A stretch of 64,000 nt of DNA from assembly GCA_001429255.1 (NCBI GenBank), contig LMJI01000001.1:3256266-3320265 (forward strand). The letters are read 5' to 3'. The first letter of the stretch is position 1. Every line of letters starts with the position of its first letter. The position numbers and the translations under genes were made by a program. Shown here one piece after another: positions 52,111 through 60,157 of the stretch. Source of the stretch: Cellulomonas sp. Root930 (GTDB taxonomy: Bacteria > Actinomycetota > Actinomycetes > Actinomycetales > Cellulomonadaceae). The notes beneath the pieces were generated by a model. That model had not been told where the DNA came from. It did not search any database and saw only the letters and a program-made list of their open reading frames with translations.

Positions 52111-53750
52111 TGGTCGGCGCCGATCCAGGTGTCGTGGAAGAGCAGCCGCGACGAGGCGTCGAATGTGAGGTCGTGCACGTCGGACGCGACACCGATGGAC
52201 TGCGCGAGCTCGAACAGCGGGATCGCGAGGCCCTCGTCGAGGATCGTCTCCTGCGCCGTGCCGAGGTCCGCGGCGCGCGCGGCCGGGTCGGCCTGCGCCA
52301 GCTGGGCGTCGAGCAGCGGGTCGAGCACCGTGTCCGCCGGCCGCTTGTTGATGTTGCGGAACTTGGACGAGAACTGCGTGCGCAGGATGTCGCCGTCGGC
52401 GCGCGTGACGTTGTAGTAGTACGTGTCGTAGTCACCTGCCGTGAGCGCTGCCTGCTGCTCCGCCGGGGTCTGCTGGCGCACCTGGAGGTCGACGCCGACG
52501 GCCTTGAGCTGCTGCTGCGTGAGCTCGAGCACCGCCTGGCTGCCCGTGAACAGCGGGGCGAAGACCACGTCGAACGAGAGCTTCTCGCCGCCCTTCTCGC
52601 GGATGCCGTCCGCACCGAGCGTCCAGCCGGCGTCCTCGAGCGCGTCGGCGGCGCCGTCCTGGTCGAACGCGAGCTCGTCGGACAGGTCCACGTAGCCGGG
52701 CGTGGTGCTGGCGAGCACGCTGGTCGCGGGCTTGAACGCCTCGCTCAGCACCGTGTCCACCAGCTCCTGGCGGTTGATCGCCACCTGGACCGCGGCGCGC
52801 ACGGCGGGGTCGGCGAGCGGGCCGGTGCTCACGTTCGGCTGGAGCACGAACGCCACCCCGGGGTTGGTGCGCGTCAGCACCGACCCGCCGGAGCCCTCCA
52901 CCTGCGGCACGTCCTGCGGCAGCACGTCGCCGACGGCGTCGAACTGGTCGGAGGCCAGCCCGCCCGACCGCACGCCCGACTCGGGGACGATCGTGAAGTC
53001 GATCTGGTCGAGGTACGCCTCGCCGGGGTTCTCGGAGTCGTCCGACGGCCACGCGTACCCGTCCCGCCGGACGATCGTCGCGCCCTGGTCCTGGGTGTAC
53101 GTCTCCAGCGTGAACGGGCCGGAGCCGATGACGTCGCCCTGGAGCCGGGCCGCCGGGTCCACGGCCGCGGTCGCGTCGGACAGGATCGCCAGCGAGACGG
53201 TGGACGTGGCCTGCAGGAACTGCGCGTTGGGGCCACCGAAGACGACAGTGACCGTGCGCTCGTCGTCGACCGTCGTCTCCTGGTAGCCCGCGAGGTAGGA
53301 GCCGGCGAGCGGTGCGGTTGCGGCGAGCGGGCCGACGAGGGCGTCGAAGTTGGCCTTCACCGTCGTGGCGGTCAGGGGCGTGCCGTCCGAGAACGTGACG
53401 TCGTCGCGCAGGTGGAACGTGAAGTGCGTGAGGTCGTCGCTGACGTCCCAGCTCTCGGCCAGCCACGGCACGATCTCGCCGGTCTCCGGGTCCTGGTCGG
53501 TCAGCGAGTCGGCGAGCTGACGGGCGATGTAGATGCTCACGTTGGAGCCGACCTGCTGCGGGTCGACGCCGCTCGGTGAGGCGCCGAGGGCGAACCGCAG
53601 CGTGCCACCCGGGGTGGCGGCGGCCTCCGCGCTGGCGGCGGTGGACGGGTCCGACGCGGCGGGCGTGCCCGAGCCGCAGGCGGTGAGGAACAGCGCGGGG
53701 ACGACGAGGGCGGCCAGGGCGGCCGAGCGGGCACGGGTCGAGCGGAGCAT
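52107..53750 (-). CDS. Peptide-type ABC transporter substrate-binding lipoprotein
   Basis: 547 aa, SBP family 5. Signal and lipobox LTAC, then a flexible Ala/Ser/Thr stretch and the family core GGTLRFALGASPSGVDPQQ, LAESWDVSDDLTHFTFHLRDDVTFSDGTPL, and later DYDTYYYNVTRADGDILRTQFSS. It could carry peptides or, with four LLM monooxygenases around, an organosulfur compound. Sits directly downstream of two NtaA/DszA-type monooxygenases (37-bp gap), a layout seen in sulfonate, sulfone or thioether-scavenging loci. Confidence 0.88.
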   Translation of the reverse strand: MLRSTRARSAALAALVVPALFLTACGSGTPAASDPSTAASAEAAATPGGTLRFALGASPSGVDPQQVGSNVSIYIARQLADSLTDQDPETGEIVPWLAESWDVSDDLTHFTFHLRDDVTFSDGTPLTATTVKANFDALVGPLAATAPLAGSYLAGYQETTVDDERTVTVVFGGPNAQFLQATSTVSLAILSDATAAVDPAARLQGDVIGSGPFTLETYTQDQGATIVRRDGYAWPSDDSENPGEAYLDQIDFTIVPESGVRSGGLASDQFDAVGDVLPQDVPQVEGSGGSVLTRTNPGVAFVLQPNVSTGPLADPAVRAAVQVAINRQELVDTVLSEAFKPATSVLASTTPGYVDLSDELAFDQDGAADALEDAGWTLGADGIREKGGEKLSFDVVFAPLFTGSQAVLELTQQQLKAVGVDLQVRQQTPAEQQAALTAGDYDTYYYNVTRADGDILRTQFSSKFRNINKRPADTVLDPLLDAQLAQADPAARAADLGTAQETILDEGLAIPLFELAQSIGVASDVHDLTFDASSRLLFHDTWIGADQ

Positions 53751-53787
53751 GGCGGGGGTCCTTCGTTCTGGGTGGAGAGGTGGGGGG

Positions 53788-55167
53788 TCAGCCGACGAGT
53801 GCGCGGTCGGAGGTGGAGCGGGTGGCGCGGGGCGCCGGGCGGGTGAGTCCGAGGTGGTCGCGCAGCGTGGTGCCCGCGTAGTCGGTGCGGAACGAGCCGC
53901 GCTCCTGGAGCAGCGGCACCACCTGGTCGAGCACGTCGTCCAGGCCGCCGGGGGTCAGGTGCGGGACGAGGATGAAACCGTCCGACGCGTCCTCCTGCAC
54001 GTGCCGGTCGATCGCGTCGGCCACCTGCGTGGCCGTGCCGACGAACCCGCCGCGCGACGTCACCTCGATGACGAGCTGCCGGATCGACCAGCCGTTCGCG
54101 TCGGCCAGCTCCCGCCACGCGGCCGCGATGCTCCGCGGGTCCTTGACGTGCCGGACGCGCCCGCGGGTGATGTCGAGGTTCTCCACATCCGGCTCGATCC
54201 GCGGCAGAGCTCCCTCGGGGTCGTGGTCGGTGAGGTCGCGTCCCCACACCTGCTCGAGGAACGCGATGGCCGTCGGCCCCGGCACCTGTTGCAGCCGGAT
54301 CTCGCGGGACCGCTCGGCGGCGTCCTGCGCGCTGTCACCCAGCACCACGGTCGTCGCCGGCAGGATCAGCAGCTCCTCCGGGCGCCGACCGTGCGCGGCC
54401 AGGCGACCCTTGACGTCGGTGAAGAACGCCTGGCCCGCCTCGAACGTGGAGTGCGCGGAGAACACGACGTCCGCGGTGGCCGCCGCGAAGTCACGGCCGT
54501 CCGAGGAGTCGCCCGCCTGGAACAGCACGGGGTGCCCCTGCGGGCCGCGCGGGGTCGTGAACTCGCCGCGCACCTGGAAGTGCTTGCCCTCGTGGCGCAC
54601 CTCGTGGACCGAGCCGGGCCGGACGAACTGCCCGGAGCCGGCGTGGGCGATCACCGCGTCGTCGTCCCACGAGTCCCACAGCTTCCGCGCGACCGCGACC
54701 AGCTCGGCCGCACGCTCGTACCGCTCGTCGTGCGGGAGGAACCCGCCGCGCCGGAAGTTCTCTCCCGTGAAGGCGTCGCTGCTGGTCACGAGGTTCCACG
54801 CGGCACGCCCGCCGCTGAGGATGTCCAGCGTCGCGAACTGGCGGGCCAGCTCCCACGGCTCGTTGAAGGTCGTGTTGATCGTCCCGGCGAGCCCGAGGCG
54901 GTCGGTCACCGCGGCGAGCGCCGCCAGCACGGGCAGCGTGTCGGGCCGGCCCACCACGTCCAGGTCGTGGATCTGGCCCTTGTGCTCGCGCAGCCGCAGC
55001 CCCTCGGCGAGGAAGAAGAAGTCGAGCTTCGCCTCCTCGGCGCGCCGGGCCAGGTGCTCGAACGACGTGAAGTCGATCTGGCTGCCGGACCGCGGGTCCG
55101 TCCACACGGTGGTGTTGTTGACGCCCGGGAAGTGGACGCCGAGGTGGATCTGCTTGCGGGCGCCCAT
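53788..55167 (-). CDS. NtaA/SnaA/DszA-family flavin-dependent monooxygenase
   Basis: 459 aa, luciferase-like. Family features: IHLGVHFPGVNNTTVWTDP, FFFLAEGLRLREHKGQIHDLDVVGRPDTL, WNLVTSSDAFTGENFRRGGF and HPVLFQAGDSSDGRDFAA. These enzymes use free reduced FMN to oxidise or cleave C-N or C-S bonds (nitrilotriacetate, dibenzothiophene sulfone, EDTA and others). The sulfur context points to a sulfur compound. Coupled to the next upstream LLM by a TGATG-type overlap. Reduced flavin could come from the SsuE-like or flavin reductase proteins at 39.7-40.8 kb. Confidence 0.87.
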   Translation of the reverse strand: MGARKQIHLGVHFPGVNNTTVWTDPRSGSQIDFTSFEHLARRAEEAKLDFFFLAEGLRLREHKGQIHDLDVVGRPDTLPVLAALAAVTDRLGLAGTINTTFNEPWELARQFATLDILSGGRAAWNLVTSSDAFTGENFRRGGFLPHDERYERAAELVAVARKLWDSWDDDAVIAHAGSGQFVRPGSVHEVRHEGKHFQVRGEFTTPRGPQGHPVLFQAGDSSDGRDFAAATADVVFSAHSTFEAGQAFFTDVKGRLAAHGRRPEELLILPATTVVLGDSAQDAAERSREIRLQQVPGPTAIAFLEQVWGRDLTDHDPEGALPRIEPDVENLDITRGRVRHVKDPRSIAAAWRELADANGWSIRQLVIEVTSRGGFVGTATQVADAIDRHVQEDASDGFILVPHLTPGGLDDVLDQVVPLLQERGSFRTDYAGTTLRDHLGLTRPAPRATRSTSDRALVG

Positions 55168-56321
55168 CAGGCGATCGCCGCGTAGCGGTTGACCGGTCGG
55201 GCAAGGCCCAGCTGGTCGCGCAACGTCGGACCGGCGTAGCGATCCCGGAACGCCCGTGCGTCCCGCAGGAGCGGGACGACACTGTCGACGAGGACGTCGA
55301 GGTCCGTGTGCAGCGAGGCCGGCCGCACGACGAACCCGTCGGCCGCCCCGACCGCGGACCAGTCGAGGAACGTCTCGGCGAGGTCCCGGGCCGTGCCGAC
55401 GTGCGTGAGGGAGCCGGTGTCCCACTCGACGCCCTCGAGCTCGGTGAGCAGGTCGAGCCGGGCGCGAGCGCTCGCACGGTCCGGGCCGATGACCACGAAC
55501 GCGTCGACGAGCACCCGCAGGTCGCCCGGCTCGCGACCGGCCGCCGCCGCAGCGGCCCGCAGCCGGAGCCGCAGGTCGAGTGCCTCGTCGCGGTCGGTCG
55601 CGCTGATCCGGACGACGTCGGCGTGCCGCGCGGCCAGGCCGAACGACGCCTCCGAGCCGACGCGCACCACGATCGGCGGCTGCCCCTGCGGCGGACGGGG
55701 GGTGATCGACGGACCCTTGACCGCGAAGTGCACACCGTCGTGCTCGACGTAGTGCAGCCTGGCCCGGTCGACGAACCGGTGCGTGGCCTGGTCGCGGATC
55801 TCCGCGTCGTCCTCCCAGCTGTCCCAGAGCGCGGTGACCACCTCCACGGCCTCCTCGGCCTCCGCGACGGCCCCCGCCTCGGTGAGGGCCGGGCCTCGGC
55901 CCACGTGCGCTGCGTCCTGCTCGTCGTCGGTCCAGCTCACCTGCCACGCCGCCCGACCACCGCTGACGTGGTCGATCGTCGCGATCGCCTTCGACACGTG
56001 GAACGGCTCGGTGTGCGTCGTCGCGACCGTCGGCACCAGGCCGATGCCCCGCGACCGCGGCGCCAGGCGCGCGGCGACGAGCGCGGCGTCGAGCCGGCCG
56101 CGCAGCGTGGTGGACCGGGACGGCTGCAACGAGAACGAGTCGTCGAGCACGACGAGGTCGAGCGTGCCCCGCTGGGCGACCTCGACGAGGTGCTGGAGCC
56201 GCTCGGCGTCGAACAGTCGCTGCGCCTGCGAGCCGTGGGTCCGCCAGGCGGCGGGGTGCGCGCCGGCGTCGCTGAGGTCGACACCGAGGTGCAGCTGGCG
56301 GGGGGTCACCGGAAATGCCAT
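55167..56321 (-). CDS. LLM-class monooxygenase, first gene of the long sulfur run
   Basis: 384 aa, luciferase-like of the NtaA/SnaA group but shorter than its neighbour (usual 430-460 aa). Visible: LHLGVDLSDAGAHPAAWR, DLVVLDDSFSLQ, TTHTEPFHVSKAIATIDHVSGGRAAWQVSWTDDE and PPIVVRVGSEASFGLAARHADVV. Its C-terminus (LRDQLGLARPVNRYAAIA) resembles that of the next gene (LRDHLGLTRPAP), so the pair is probably a duplication. First full-size gene after the Cys-rich leader at 56471-56545, 149 nt away. ATG start with GGAAGGT upstream. Confidence 0.84.
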   Translation of the reverse strand: MAFPVTPRQLHLGVDLSDAGAHPAAWRTHGSQAQRLFDAERLQHLVEVAQRGTLDLVVLDDSFSLQPSRSTTLRGRLDAALVAARLAPRSRGIGLVPTVATTHTEPFHVSKAIATIDHVSGGRAAWQVSWTDDEQDAAHVGRGPALTEAGAVAEAEEAVEVVTALWDSWEDDAEIRDQATHRFVDRARLHYVEHDGVHFAVKGPSITPRPPQGQPPIVVRVGSEASFGLAARHADVVRISATDRDEALDLRLRLRAAAAAAGREPGDLRVLVDAFVVIGPDRASARARLDLLTELEGVEWDTGSLTHVGTARDLAETFLDWSAVGAADGFVVRPASLHTDLDVLVDSVVPLLRDARAFRDRYAGPTLRDQLGLARPVNRYAAIA

Positions 56322-56470
56322 GGGGAAGGTTCCGTTCTGGGTCGTCAGAGCGCGCCCCGGCGCAGGAGGCTGCGGCGCACGGGGGTGCAGGCGTAGGTGT
56401 GTCGAGCGGCGCGGGTACCGCGGCTCAGTCGCTCAGGTGCCGGTCGGGGCCGGCCAGGCGGGAGGTGTCG

Positions 56471-56545
56471 TCAGCGACAACAGGCGCCGGGACAGCACGG
56501 GCGCAGGATCCAGAGAGCCGTCGTCAGCCGTCGGTCCGAGCTCAT
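56471..56545 (-). CDS. Cys-rich leader peptide of the long sulfur run
   Basis: 24 codons: MSSDRRLTTALWI, then LRPCCPGACCR and stop. Four Cys in the last nine residues make it a strong cysteine-sensing stall sequence. AAGGGA lies seven bases before the ATG. The following 149 nt to the first monooxygenase gene are G/C-rich and can form helices such as CGCGG-GTA-CCGCG (56410-56422) and GCCGG/CCGGC, suitable for attenuation. By analogy with mycobacterial Cys-rich leaders, cysteine shortage should stall the ribosome here and raise expression of the operon. Confidence 0.78.
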   Translation of the reverse strand: MSSDRRLTTALWILRPCCPGACCR

Positions 56546-56692
56546 CGTGCGTCCCTTCGTACCCGCCTGGCGGGCGCTGCGTCGTTGTCGGGCACGAGCA
56601 GGACGCTCGCGCAGGACCAGGTCGTCACCCGGGGCACCCCACACGCAGGAGGGTTGCCACCCAGCAAGCCGGGGCTTGTCGCTGGAATTCAT

Positions 56693-56737
56693 GACCTAAC
56701 AGGTCGGAAAAGTAGGCATAGGTCGTCGGCGTGTCAA
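56693..56737 (-). promoter_or_regulatory. Promoter and operator-like dyad of the long sulfur run
   Basis: On the minus strand TTGACA (56737-56732), exactly 17 bp, then TACTTT (56714-56709): a near-ideal housekeeping promoter. The dyad GACCT-AAC-AGGTC (56693-56705) overlaps the expected start near 56702, where a repressor would block initiation. The -10 runs straight into TTCCGACC (56709-56702), a string also found at the promoter of the divergent ssuABC arm. The dyad and the string overlap. Regulator unknown. Confidence 0.7.
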
Positions 56738-56826
56738 TGGTCCGCGCCGAAAGTCCAGATGGTGGGACGGATCCGTCCGGTGCGAGGATGGGCGTCTCCA
56801 CCACCGGCAAGGGAGCACGCGCACGC

Positions 56827-57315
56827 ATGGGCACGACCACCGACGTGACGATCGGCACCGACGACCCGACTCGCCCCGACGTCCTCGGCCTGCTCGGGGA
56901 GCACCTCGCGGACATGTACGCGACCTCGCCGGCCGAGTCGGTGCACGTGCTCGACCCCTCGGCGCTCGCGGCCCCCGGCATCACGTTCTGGACCGCCCGC
57001 GCCGCCGACGGCAGCCTGCTCGGCTGCGCCGCCCTCAAGCCGCTCGGCCCGACGGACGGCGAGCTCAAGTCCATGCGGACCAGCGCCGCCGCACGGGGCC
57101 GAGGGATCGGGGCGGCGATGCTCGCGCACGTCCTGGGCGCAGCGGCGGAGCGAGGCCTCCGCACCGTGCACCTGGAGACGGGGACGCAGGACTACTTCGC
57201 ACCCGCCCGCCGCCTCTACGAACGGGCCGGGTTCGTCGCGTGCCCGCCGTTCGCGGACTACGTACCGGACCCGCACAGCGCGTTCTACGCGCTCACGCTC
57301 CCGACGCGGCCGTGA
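56827..57315 (+). CDS. GNAT-family N-acetyltransferase
   Basis: 162 aa. GNAT features: TARAADGSLLGCAALKPLGPTDGELKSMRTSAAARGRGIGAAML, with the acetyl-CoA loop ARGRGIGA, then VHLETGTQDYFAPARRLYERAGF. It resembles PanZ/YsnE-like acetyltransferases. ATG at the listed position follows AAGGGAG; an in-frame ATG 39 bases earlier is possible. Divergent from the long sulfur run and coupled to the next gene by GTGA. Substrate unknown. Confidence 0.82.
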   Translation: MGTTTDVTIGTDDPTRPDVLGLLGEHLADMYATSPAESVHVLDPSALAAPGITFWTARAADGSLLGCAALKPLGPTDGELKSMRTSAAARGRGIGAAMLAHVLGAAAERGLRTVHLETGTQDYFAPARRLYERAGFVACPPFADYVPDPHSAFYALTLPTRP

Positions 57316-57860
57316 CTGCCTCACCGCGATGGCAGGTGGCGGTCTCCTGGGCGGTCGTCGGTGAGGGCGGGCACGTGGCCGTCCGGACGAGCCACTGGTG
57401 GGAGGTGGCCGCTGCCGCTCGGGAGCATCGGCCTGCGCGGACGCTCTACCACGGCGCCCTGGAGCTCGTGGTGGACGGCCGCCCGCTCGTGGTCGAGATG
57501 ACACCCACGTGGGGCCGGGCCACTCGCGAGGTCGTCGCCACCGGCCCGGTCGGCTCGCGCTGGCTCGGCTGGTTGCCGTTCTTCCGCTACGAGATCCGCT
57601 ACACCCGACCGCCCGGCCCCACGGGGCACGGTGCCACCGTGGTGAGTGACCGCCGCGAGGCCGTCGAGGCCGTGCTCGCCGCCGTCCCGCACGTGCCGCG
57701 ACTGACGTGGGGCCGCGCGGTGGGACCGGCCCGGGACATGTGGAGCTCGAACTCCGTGGTCTCCTGGGTGCTCGCCGAGGCGGGTCTCCTCGACGCCTGC
57801 GCCCCGCCCCCCGGCGGACGTGCACCGGGGTGGGACGCGGGGCTCGACGTGCGCGGCTGA
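57312..57860 (+). CDS. Unknown protein with DUF3750-like features
   Basis: 182 aa, not confidently recognised. A beta-rich N-terminal half (WQVAVSWAVVGEGGHVAVRTSHWWEV) leads to RYEIRYT and, near residue 140, MWSSNSVVSWVLAEAGL, similar to the PNSNTFxxxVL motif of DUF3750 / papain-like folds; the catalytic Cys of such folds is replaced by Ser. No signal peptide or membrane segment. GTG start coupled to the GNAT gene. The ssuABC-arm promoter lies within its last codons. Confidence 0.55.
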   Translation: MTASPRWQVAVSWAVVGEGGHVAVRTSHWWEVAAAAREHRPARTLYHGALELVVDGRPLVVEMTPTWGRATREVVATGPVGSRWLGWLPFFRYEIRYTRPPGPTGHGATVVSDRREAVEAVLAAVPHVPRLTWGRAVGPARDMWSSNSVVSWVLAEAGLLDACAPPPGGRAPGWDAGLDVRG

Positions 57861-57879
57861 AGAGTCTCGTATTCCGACC
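57844..57879 (+). promoter_or_regulatory. Candidate promoter of the ssuABC-like arm
   Basis: TCGACG (57844-57849), 17 bp, TCGTAT (57867-57872), then TTCCGACC (57872-57879) overlapping the end of the -10. The same TTCCGACC follows the -10 of the minus-strand sulfur operon in the same relative position. The -35 lies inside the end of the preceding gene. Hexamers are only moderate matches; shared placement of the motif raises the likelihood. Confidence 0.45.
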
Positions 57880-57941
57880 AGCTGTGTCCACAATAAGAGA
57901 CGGTCCTGTTGCCCAGGCTCCGGGACGGTCATCCTCGTCCC

Positions 57942-58022
57942 ATGCAGACCCGCCGCGCCGCCTCGACGTGCTGTCACGTCGTCATGGCTTCCGCGCGCCT
58001 CTGCTGTCCGCGGAACGTCTGA
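57942..58022 (+). CDS. Cys-rich leader peptide of the ssuABC-like operon
   Basis: 26 codons starting MQTRRAASTCCHVV and continuing to ARLCCPRNV, with two Cys-Cys pairs. A basic start followed by Cys pairs is like the other leaders in this window. No strong ribosome site precedes the ATG, so it may use a weak site or an internal ATG (14 codons later) that keeps the second Cys pair. The 222 nt to the binding-protein gene are G/C-rich and contain a second small frame. Cysteine-responsive attenuation of sulfonate uptake is the likely role. Confidence 0.6.
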   Translation: MQTRRAASTCCHVVMASARLCCPRNV

Positions 58023-58135
58023 ACGCGGCCCCCGTCCTCGGCCGAGCGTTCGACGCCCGGCCCCCGTCCATCTGCGACGGCCCACGGCGTGACGCGCGTG
58101 CCACCACCCCCGTCCCCCGCGGAGGAAACGCCCTC

Positions 58136-58204
58136 ATGGCGTCCACCCAGCTCTCTGTCGCCCGGCCCTCGCGGACCGAGCCGGCGCCGCGATGTCGTCG
58201 ATGA
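58136..58204 (+). CDS. Possible second leader peptide, 22 aa
   Basis: An ATG with an excellent GGAGGAAA eight bases upstream opens 22 codons (MASTQLSVARPSRTE ... CRR) that end 40 nt before the sulfonate-binding-protein gene. Only one Cys, near the end and followed by two Arg. The ribosome site is better than that of most full genes here, so translation is plausible, but a function is not evident; it may couple translation or complete an attenuator with the upstream Cys-rich leader. Confidence 0.4.
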   Translation: MASTQLSVARPSRTEPAPRCRR

Positions 58205-58244
58205 CGACCGCCCGCCCGCCCTTCGCGACCCCCAAGGACCTGAC

Positions 58245-59369
58245 ATGACCGCCCGTCCCGCACGCCGCACCGCCTCCGCCCTCCGCGTCCTGCTTGCCGC
58301 CGGACTCGCCGCGTCCCTCGCGGCCTGCTCCTCGTCCGCGGCCGACGACACGACCGCCGACGCCGGCACCGACCCGTCTGCCGCCTCGACCGCCGGCGCC
58401 GAGGCACCCGAGCTGCGCCTCGGCTACTTCGCCAACCTGACACACGCCGTGGCCCTCGTGGGGGTCGACGACGGCACCTACCAGGAGGCGCTCGGCGACA
58501 CGAAGCTCACCACCTCGATCTTCAACGCCGGCCCGGCCGCCGTCGAGGCGCTCTTCGGTGGGGCCATCGACGCCACGTTCATCGGCCCGAACCCCGCCAT
58601 CAACGCGTTCGCCAAGTCGAACGGCGAGGCGATCCGCATCGTCTCGGGCGCGACGTCGGGAGGTGCGCAGCTGGTCGTCCGCGACGGCATCGACTCCCCC
58701 GACGACCTCGTCGGCACCACGCTCGCCACGCCGCAGCTGGGCAACACCCAGGACGTCGCGCTGCGCGCCTGGCTCGCCGAGGAGGGCCTCGAGACCTCAC
58801 TGACCGGCGGCGCGAGCGACGTGACGATCGCCCCGCAGGAGAACTCGCAGACGCTCGACCTGTTCAAGGCCGGGCAGCTCGACGGCGCGTGGCTGCCGGA
58901 GCCGTGGGCGTCCCGGCTCGTCGTCGACGCCGGCGCGCACGTCCTGCTGGACGAGAAGGACCTGTGGCCCGAGGGCGACTTCGTCACCACCCACCTGATC
59001 GTCGCCACCGAGTACCTCTCGAAGTACCCCGGCACCGTGAAGAAGCTCCTCGAGGCCGAGTACGCGACGTCCGAGTGGATCGCGGCGAACCCCGACGAGG
59101 CCAAGACCCTGTCGAACACGGTGATCGAGAAGCTCAGCGGCAAGCCGCTCTCCGCAGAGGTGCTGGACCGCGCCTGGGCGAACCTGCGGATCACGCTCGA
59201 CCCGATCGCCTCGAGCCTGCAGACCTCCGCCGACCACGCGGTGGCGGCGGGCACGTCCGACGAGACGGACCTGCAGGGGATCTACGACCTGACCCTGCTC
59301 AACGAGGTGCTCGCCGAGAACGACCAGGAGCCTGTCTCCGACGGCGACCTCGGGGCGTCGGGCAAGTGA
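58245..59369 (+). CDS. ssuA: Sulfonate/nitrate-type ABC binding lipoprotein (SsuA-like)
   Basis: 374 aa. Lipobox LAAC followed by an Ala/Asp/Thr-rich spacer and the SsuA/NrtA fold: LRLGYFANLTHAVALVG, GPAAVEALFGGAIDATFIGPNPAINAFAKSNG, and WLPEPWASRLVVDAG. It binds aliphatic sulfonate or a related anion for import. AAGGA six bases before the ATG. The stop overlaps the ATPase start (GTGA). Preceded by a Cys-rich leader peptide, which supports a sulfur substrate over nitrate or taurine-independent roles. Confidence 0.88.
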   Translation: MTARPARRTASALRVLLAAGLAASLAACSSSAADDTTADAGTDPSAASTAGAEAPELRLGYFANLTHAVALVGVDDGTYQEALGDTKLTTSIFNAGPAAVEALFGGAIDATFIGPNPAINAFAKSNGEAIRIVSGATSGGAQLVVRDGIDSPDDLVGTTLATPQLGNTQDVALRAWLAEEGLETSLTGGASDVTIAPQENSQTLDLFKAGQLDGAWLPEPWASRLVVDAGAHVLLDEKDLWPEGDFVTTHLIVATEYLSKYPGTVKKLLEAEYATSEWIAANPDEAKTLSNTVIEKLSGKPLSAEVLDRAWANLRITLDPIASSLQTSADHAVAAGTSDETDLQGIYDLTLLNEVLAENDQEPVSDGDLGASGK

Positions 59370-60157
59370 CGAGCACCGTGACGGCGGTCGGCGGCCAGGG
59401 CACCACTGCCCCGGCCGCCGTCGCGGCGCGCCTGACGGGGGTCACCCAGCACTTCGGCGAGGCGTCGCGGCCGCCGGTGCTCGACCGCATCGACCTCACC
59501 GTCGCGCCCGGCGAGTTCGTCTGCCTGCTCGGGGCGTCCGGCTGCGGCAAGTCGACCCTGCTCTCGCTGGTGGCCGGGCTCGACAAGCCGGTCTCCGGCA
59601 CCGTCGAGGTGCCCGGTGGCCGGCCCGCGCTGATGTTCCAGGAGCCGGCCCTCTACCCGTGGCTGACCGCGGCCGGGAACGTCGAGCTGGCCCTGCGCCT
59701 GCGCGGCATCCCCCGCGCGGAGCGCCGCGACGAGGCGCAGCGCCTGCTCTCGCTCGTCCGGCTCGACGGCGCCGGCCCCAAGCGGGTGCACGAGCTGTCC
59801 GGCGGGATGCGGCAGCGCGTCGCCCTGGCCCGCGCGCTCGCCCAGGAGGGCGACCTGCTGCTCATGGACGAGCCGTTCGCCGCTCTCGACGCCATCACGC
59901 GGGACGTCCTGCACGAGGAGCTCACGCGCATCTGGACCGAGACCGGGATCGCCATCATCTTCGTCACGCACAACGTCCGCGAGGCGGTCCGGCTCGGACA
60001 GCGGGTCGTCCTGCTCTCGTCGCGTCCAGGACGCGTCGCCCGCGAGTGGTCGGTGGACATCCCCCAGCCGCGCCGCATCGAAGACCCCGACGTGTCCCGG
60101 CTCAGCGCCGAGATCACCGAGGACCTGCGACAGGAGATCGCCCGCCATGGCCACTGA
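59366..60157 (+). CDS. ssuB: Sulfonate-type ABC transporter ATP-binding protein (SsuB-like)
   Basis: 263 aa. Walker A GASGCGKST, Q-loop MFQEPALYPWLTAAGNVELAL, signature ELSGGMRQRVALARAL, Walker B LLLMDEPFAALDA and H-loop FVTHNVREAV: the standard NrtD/SsuB/TauB pattern. GTG start coupled to the binding-protein gene; overlaps the permease gene by 11 bases. An N-terminal extension of ~20 residues precedes the ABC core. Confidence 0.9.
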   Translation: MTSTVTAVGGQGTTAPAAVAARLTGVTQHFGEASRPPVLDRIDLTVAPGEFVCLLGASGCGKSTLLSLVAGLDKPVSGTVEVPGGRPALMFQEPALYPWLTAAGNVELALRLRGIPRAERRDEAQRLLSLVRLDGAGPKRVHELSGGMRQRVALARALAQEGDLLLMDEPFAALDAITRDVLHEELTRIWTETGIAIIFVTHNVREAVRLGQRVVLLSSRPGRVAREWSVDIPQPRRIEDPDVSRLSAEITEDLRQEIARHGH

